Shown here one piece after another: positions 59,147-64,000 of a stretch of DNA of 64,000 nucleotides. Within the stretch, counting starts at the first letter, position 1. Every line of letters begins with the position of its first letter. Both the position numbers and the translations under genes were made by a program. The notes below the pieces were generated by a model that saw only the letters and a program-made list of their open reading frames with translations, was not told the origin of the DNA and made no database searches. The stretch spans positions 59,278,650 through 59,342,649 of the forward strand of contig JARZZO010000002.1 of assembly GCA_030544215.1 (NCBI GenBank), read 5' to 3'. Source of the stretch: Zantedeschia hybrid cultivar. Lineage: Eukaryota; Streptophyta; Magnoliopsida; Alismatales; Araceae.

Positions 59147-59858
59147 GTGCAGGGGCACTTGTTGAAAACAGCAAAAAAGCACCCATGATGCTTGCTTGAG
59201 CAGCCAAGAAGGCTGAAGCTGAAGCCTAGGCCAATTGAACCAAATTAGGACTGGATCCATTTGGTTCCCTTAAAAGCATGCCAACCAAACACAACCAATG
59301 CCCCTAGGCCCCCATTTGATCCCCTACCTCTCTAGGGTTTGTATGTCCTGCTCTCCACCGTCGATCCACCCCCTCCAAACGCCACCGTCAAACAACATTG
59401 CTTCTCCATCTCTCTCCACATCTGGGTGCCAGCAAGAGGTTCTTCTCTTCACACCATGCCCTCTTCCCCTCTGTGTCTTAATCTCCACAACACCCCCCCT
59501 TCTTCTCTACACCCCAGTCCCACGTTGTCTCTCCATTAACCTCCCCTGCCCGTCCTCTCTCTCTGTCTCTCCACACACCCGTGGAAGCCGTACCACCTTG
59601 ACAACTATGATTTCTTTACAGAGGAAGCAAACATGTGTTCTGAATTCTATATTATTATTATTTTTTAAAGCGTGGATGGTACCACATTAATGTATTAAAC
59701 AGAAAACGAAGCAAATGTGCAAGGCATGAGAACAAAAAACCCTATAGATTCCCTCCATACAAAAGGCACCGAAATGGTGCAGCCCTCAATTATTCCCCAA
59801 ACTTACAAAAAAGGATGACATATTCACTTCCTGATTACAAAAAGCCACCACCCACTCC

Positions 59859-62800
59859 CTAACAGAAGAACACACGAAAGGACCCCACATGCTCTAATAT
59901 GAGAGCTTCCTTGTGGTAGACTCTCATGTTCCACTCACCCCAAATGGCCCATAGGGTCACGTGCAAAATCAGCCACCAAACTCTAGCATCCGCCCTGGGA
60001 GTAAACTGCCCTGCCAAAAACAGCAAGAGTTCCTGGACTGAAGATATGGCGTCAATGCAATTGCTTTGTAGCTTCAGCTTACTGAACACAAAGTACCACA
60101 CCTGATGAGTGAAATAAAAATGTGATCCATGGTCTCCTCCTCCTCTCTACACAAAGGACAAAGAGTAGAGAACTGTTGTATGAAAATAGCCAATCTGCCA
60201 CAAGTCAGGAGTCATCCAAGAGAGATTCTCCACATCAGCACCTTGACCTTCATCGGACTCTTTGGCTTCCAAACTTGCTTGTAGTAAGGATATTGAAGAC
60301 CACCATTCGCAATCCTCTGATAGGCAGACCTCACAGAGAAAGACCCAGAAGGTTCCCACTCCCATCTACACGGATATATTGTGTCCGTCAACATATTAAA
60401 ATCCTGTAGGAGCAGCAAAAGTGTGAAGAAGTCTTCAATTTCATTATCTATCATCTCCCTTCTGAAGTGCGGCAGCCAAGTACCCCTCTCCTCTCCGCAC
60501 TAGGAGTAAAAGCTTGAGCCACAACTTCTTGTGTATGGGAGGACAATAGCAAAGAAAGAAGGGGAAATCCTGGACAACAGGGCAGGAGAACACCACTTAT
60601 CCAACCAGAATCGGCTCGACTCTCCACTATTCAACGACACAAAAGTGGTTGACTCCACAATATCAGCACTCTCAAGGATGCCCTTCCATACATTAGACAC
60701 TCTATAGAGAGAGTCAAGCATGAGATCCCACAGTCTGGCTATAGCATAATATTTGTGCCGGACAACCTCCCACCAGATTCCAGAGTCCACCATCCCCAGC
60801 CTTCAAAGCCATTTGGACAAAAGTGCCATATTGAAGTAACCCTTAATTCCCAGTCCTCCATTTTCCTTACTCCTACTAATCCTGCCCCAAGATATGTCAA
60901 AACCCCCTATCCAAGGTTGATCTCCACTTCCCTTCTAGAAAAAGCGACGTCTAATGGATTCAAGCTGCTTCTCCACCATCCTAGGTATCTTGAATATGGA
61001 CAAAAAATAGATAGGCAGACTATCCAGCACTGATTTGCAGAGCACCAACCTTCCCCGATAAGAATTTTCCTTTTCAGCCTGCAAGCTTGCCTTCAAATTT
61101 CTAAACCACCCTCTGCTAATCCCTGCAAAGTAACTTGCCCGGGGTGAGTGGAAGACCCAAATAGGTAACAGAGAAGCTCCCAATTTGACAGCCCAAAATT
61201 GTGGCTGCCCTACTCATCTCCCTGTCCCCCATGTTAATCCCTATCACTTGACTTTTATGAAAATTCACCTTCAAGCCTGTGATTTCATTAAGAATCTCCA
61301 AGATAAATCGATCCACAAATAGCTGATCTTCATCACAAGGAAAAAACAAAATAGTGTCGTCAACATATTAGAGATGAGTGATGTGACTGTCTATGGACTC
61401 TATCCGAGAGCCAGTAATATAGGCAGCCAACACTCCCTGTCCCACATTGTGCTCAACACATTTGCCACCAACACAGAGCAGAGGAGACATAGGGTCCCCC
61501 TGCCTAAGAAACCCCCACCAAGTAAATAAGAGGTAGGACTCCCATTCAAAAGAACTGCAAAGGAAGTAGAGGACAAGCAAGCCCTAATCCATTGAATCCA
61601 CTTTCCTCCAAATCGCATCTTGGCCAGAACATCTAAAAAGGCACCTCCAATTTATTCTTTCATATACTTTCTCAAAGTCTAACTTGAGCACCATTCCTTG
61701 TTGCCGCTGCTGCTTCATAGCATGGGTGCACTCATGAGCCACTAAAAAATTATCTTGAATCTGTCCGCCTCTAATGAAGCCGCTCTGGTTGGGACCCACT
61801 ATTCTGTGAACCACCTTTTCCAATCTTGAAGCCAACATCTTGGAAATGATTTTGTATACCCCATTCAACAGACCAATTGGCCCATACTCAGCCAAGTTGT
61901 CTAAACCTTGCCTCTTGGAAATGAGCACTAAGTAAGTCTTATTAATACCTACCAAATGTGCCTCCCCTTCATGGAATTCCTGCACCGCCTTCAACATCAA
62001 GCTCTTGACAATCTCCCAACAATGCTGATAGAACAACAAAGGAAAGCCATCAGGCCCAGCCGCTTTATCCCCAGCCAAAGCAAAGATTGTCCTTCTGACT
62101 TCTTCCTCTGGAAAATCAGCCAATAAATCATTTCTCTCCTCCTCCAAAAGGTGAGGAAGCAAATCATCCATGAAGGTAGGCCTCCAATAGTCCTCCTCAA
62201 TGTACAGGGAAGAATAGAAACCCTTGATATGAGAATTAAGGTCCTCCTTCCTAGTGATGATCTGATCTCCCACCCTAAGAGAGTTGATCAAGTTCAATCT
62301 CCTTCTACCAGAAGTAATATGCTGGAAGTTGACAGTGTTTACGTCCCCTTCTTTCACCCACCTATCTTTAGATCTCCGTTTCCAATAAATTTCTTCTTTC
62401 AAAAGGATCTCCTGGTATTCAGCCTTAAGGTTCTCTCTCAAAGTGTTGTCTTCTTCATCCATTAACTCAATCTCCTCCAAAGCATCCAATCCGTCAATAT
62501 GCTCAAGCAGGATCTTCTTAGCTTCTGTACCTGGCAACAAACAGGAGGCTCCCCACAAAAAGAGTGCATGAGCCAAGGACTTCAACTTGGAGATCAAAGA
62601 AGCCATGGGCGATCTTCCAACGTCCTAAACATCCTAGACCCTCCTCACCTCTTCCATAAAACCCTCTTCCCTCAACCAATACTTCTCAAATATGAATCTA
62701 GGCTTGATGTGACTTTTGGCATTAGTCCTGAGAAGGGTAGGCTTGTGGCCCAAGATCGGTCTCTACAAAGAAGCCTGAAGATGAGGATACTGATCCTCCC

Positions 62801-63400
62801 ACTCCACTAACACAAGGAACCCATCAAGTCTAGAATAGGATGGGTCCTTTTTGAAACTAAACCAGGTGAACATGGAGTTGGATGTGGGGATGTCAATCAA
62901 TGCGGCCTCTGCAATGAAATCTTGAAATCTGCCATTACTCTTATGATATGATGGCTATCCGACCTCTCTGAAATTGTTGTAGTTGCGTTAAAGTCCCCTG
63001 CCACACAATAGGGCCTGCCTGCAAGCTGAATAAAAGTTAGGATTTCATTCCACACCTCCTTCTTATCTTCTCTGCCTTGGGGCCTATAGACCCCAATAAA
63101 ATCCCAAAAGGAAACCATCATCTGAATTGCGGAAGGTAACAGAGAGCCAATGCCAAATCACTTGTCTGCCCACCTCCTTCACAATATAGTCATTCCATAA
63201 GAGCACTACCTGATGATGGGGAAAAGGCCCCTTTAGCTAGCCTACTTCCTCCAAGCTCCCTCAAGACCTCCTCACTGCCCCTCTTCAATTTTAGTCTCTT
63301 GGATATAGAGAATGTCAATTTTACATCTCCTAACCTCCCTCACCACCACGCTCTTGTCCCTCCCCCCAATTCCCCTTACATTCCACGTCACTATACGCAT
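59859..63400 (-). pseudogene. LINE-1 ORF2 copy in block C, broken
   Basis: Starts at the ATG 63,400-63,398. It carries a 6-base in-frame loss near 63,334 relative to A. Endonuclease GDFNA is in 62,897-63,121, and RT motif A reads LKLDFEKVYERINW in 61,584-62,606. The stop before motif C is TAA (A has TAG) and the motif reads YVDDTILFF (A has HVDD). zf-RVT follows at 60,212-60,454. It has the same overall damage as the block A copy, so the element was already dead when the segment was duplicated. Confidence 0.88.
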
Positions 63401-64000
63401 TGAGAAACAATATTTCCCTCTCCCTCCCCTCCTTCAAACCCCACAACTTCCCCCTCGGCTCTTCCCTCCCTAACACCTTTTCTCAAAATAGATTTTCCTC
63501 CTCTAGCATCCCTGGCTAAGCTGAGATGCCATCTGTTTTGGATTTTGTAAAATGCTGCTTTGATATATTTCTTTACCCCCTCAAACAACACCTCGACCAT
63601 CTCTGCAACCTCCCTTACCTTGTCCGCTGTAAAATTGTCATCTTCAGGAGCAATTCCTTAACATCTTCCTTCTCCCAATCATGGCCCTCCCTCTGACAAG
63701 CCAAAGCAACCTCAACCCCCACCTCCATCACAGGATCACCAAAAACCCCCGCAGCCACAGGTGAAGACAGAGTGTCTCTGACGACTTCTGGTGAGGATCC
63801 CAAAACCTCCTGGATCATCTCAACCCCCTCCTGGTTCGTCTCAACATTCAAGCCTAGAAGGCTCTCCCTCAAAGGACTTGAACTCCCATCAGTTGGCAGT
63901 GGTCGACTTTGGCATGGGACGAATGGAAGCTGCTTCGCACCATCTCCGCCATTCGTCTTCCTCGGAAGGACTCCTCCCTAGCCAGGTACCTCCCCTGTGG
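63391..64000 (-). pseudogene. LINE-1 ORF1 C-terminal part (block C)
   Basis: Frames 63,391-63,600 and 63,615-63,872 correspond to A 17,772-17,990 and 17,997-18,242. The end SQCV-stop and the 10-base overlap with the ORF2 start are kept. The knuckles lie beyond the window end. Confidence 0.8.

Larger units (their letters stand above)
54843..64000 (+). repeat. segmental duplication, block C (cut by window end)
   Basis: Homologous to A 8,855-18,366. It keeps the 9,821-10,395 segment lost from B, and lacks A ~11,604-12,002 (junction near 57,588), including the minisatellite. LINE-1 in C carries the same insertion site and the same early stops as in A. A and C differ at about ten residues over the 340-aa RT frame. 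Confidence 0.95.
59643..64000 (-). mobile_element. LINE-1 copy in block C, 5' end outside the window
   Basis: The left TSD AATTCTATATTA is at 59,643-59,654 and the tail follows. The body runs through ORF2 and about 600 bases of ORF1 to the window end. Confidence 0.9.

Noticed and set aside
1..64000. CRISPR array, tRNA/rRNA gene, operon or defence island
   Set aside because: No spaced direct repeats, no tRNA cloverleaf with a matching T-arm, no rRNA sequence; the window is plant nuclear DNA.

Overview
This is nuclear DNA of a flowering plant. The evidence is L1-type LINEs with plant domain order (CCHC knuckle/ORF1, APE endonuclease, RT, zf-RVT), BED/DUF659 hAT transposases, a TRIM-like mini-retrotransposon, TTAA-flanked MITE-like elements, a plant promoter with AAACCCTA boxes, and two plant genes: a mitochondrial-type ribosomal protein S19 and a DUF616 (MUCI70/TOD1-like) exon. 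The third codon positions of the S19 gene are almost all G or C, which fits a monocot, but that is inference. Most of the window is transposable elements, and nearly all the long frames are fragments of dead elements.

Layout. 1-6,800: on the minus strand, a promoter, leader exon and splice donor of a gene running off the left edge; then a TRIM remnant, a MITE-like repeat pair, a MITE and AT-rich spacer. 6,805-27,610 is block A of a large duplication. It contains two essentially full-length minus-strand LINEs side by side (LINE-1, 14.0-19.6 kb; LINE-2, 19.7-25.2 kb), each bracketed by a target-site duplication, plus two 5'-truncated LINEs. 27,605-27,955 is the S19 gene, whose stop codon sits at the edge of block A. 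28-41 kb holds two decayed hAT transposons in opposite orientations, a LINE 3' fragment, an unrecognised pair of exons and a Ty3-like LTR end. 41,032-49,861 is block B, a copy of A that lost both LINE bodies. 49.9-54.8 kb holds the DUF616 exon, a TATA-bearing GC-rich segment, a MITE and a plus-strand LINE fragment. 54,843-64,000 is block C, a third copy, cut by the window end inside LINE-1.

How it fits together. Blocks A, B and C lie in the same orientation and share the same LINE insertions at the same bases. They are therefore copies of one segment, not independent insertions. Each copy has its own deletions, so the history can be ordered: LINE insertion, then decay, then duplication, then copy-specific loss. 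The host genes recognised are S19 and the DUF616 exon; several other exon-like pieces are described without a function. I found no tRNA, rRNA, CRISPR array or prokaryotic feature. No novel defence or metabolic system is evident. The most informative signals are the structured duplication, the S19 gene at its boundary, and the GATCGG-rich tracts that flank both hAT elements.
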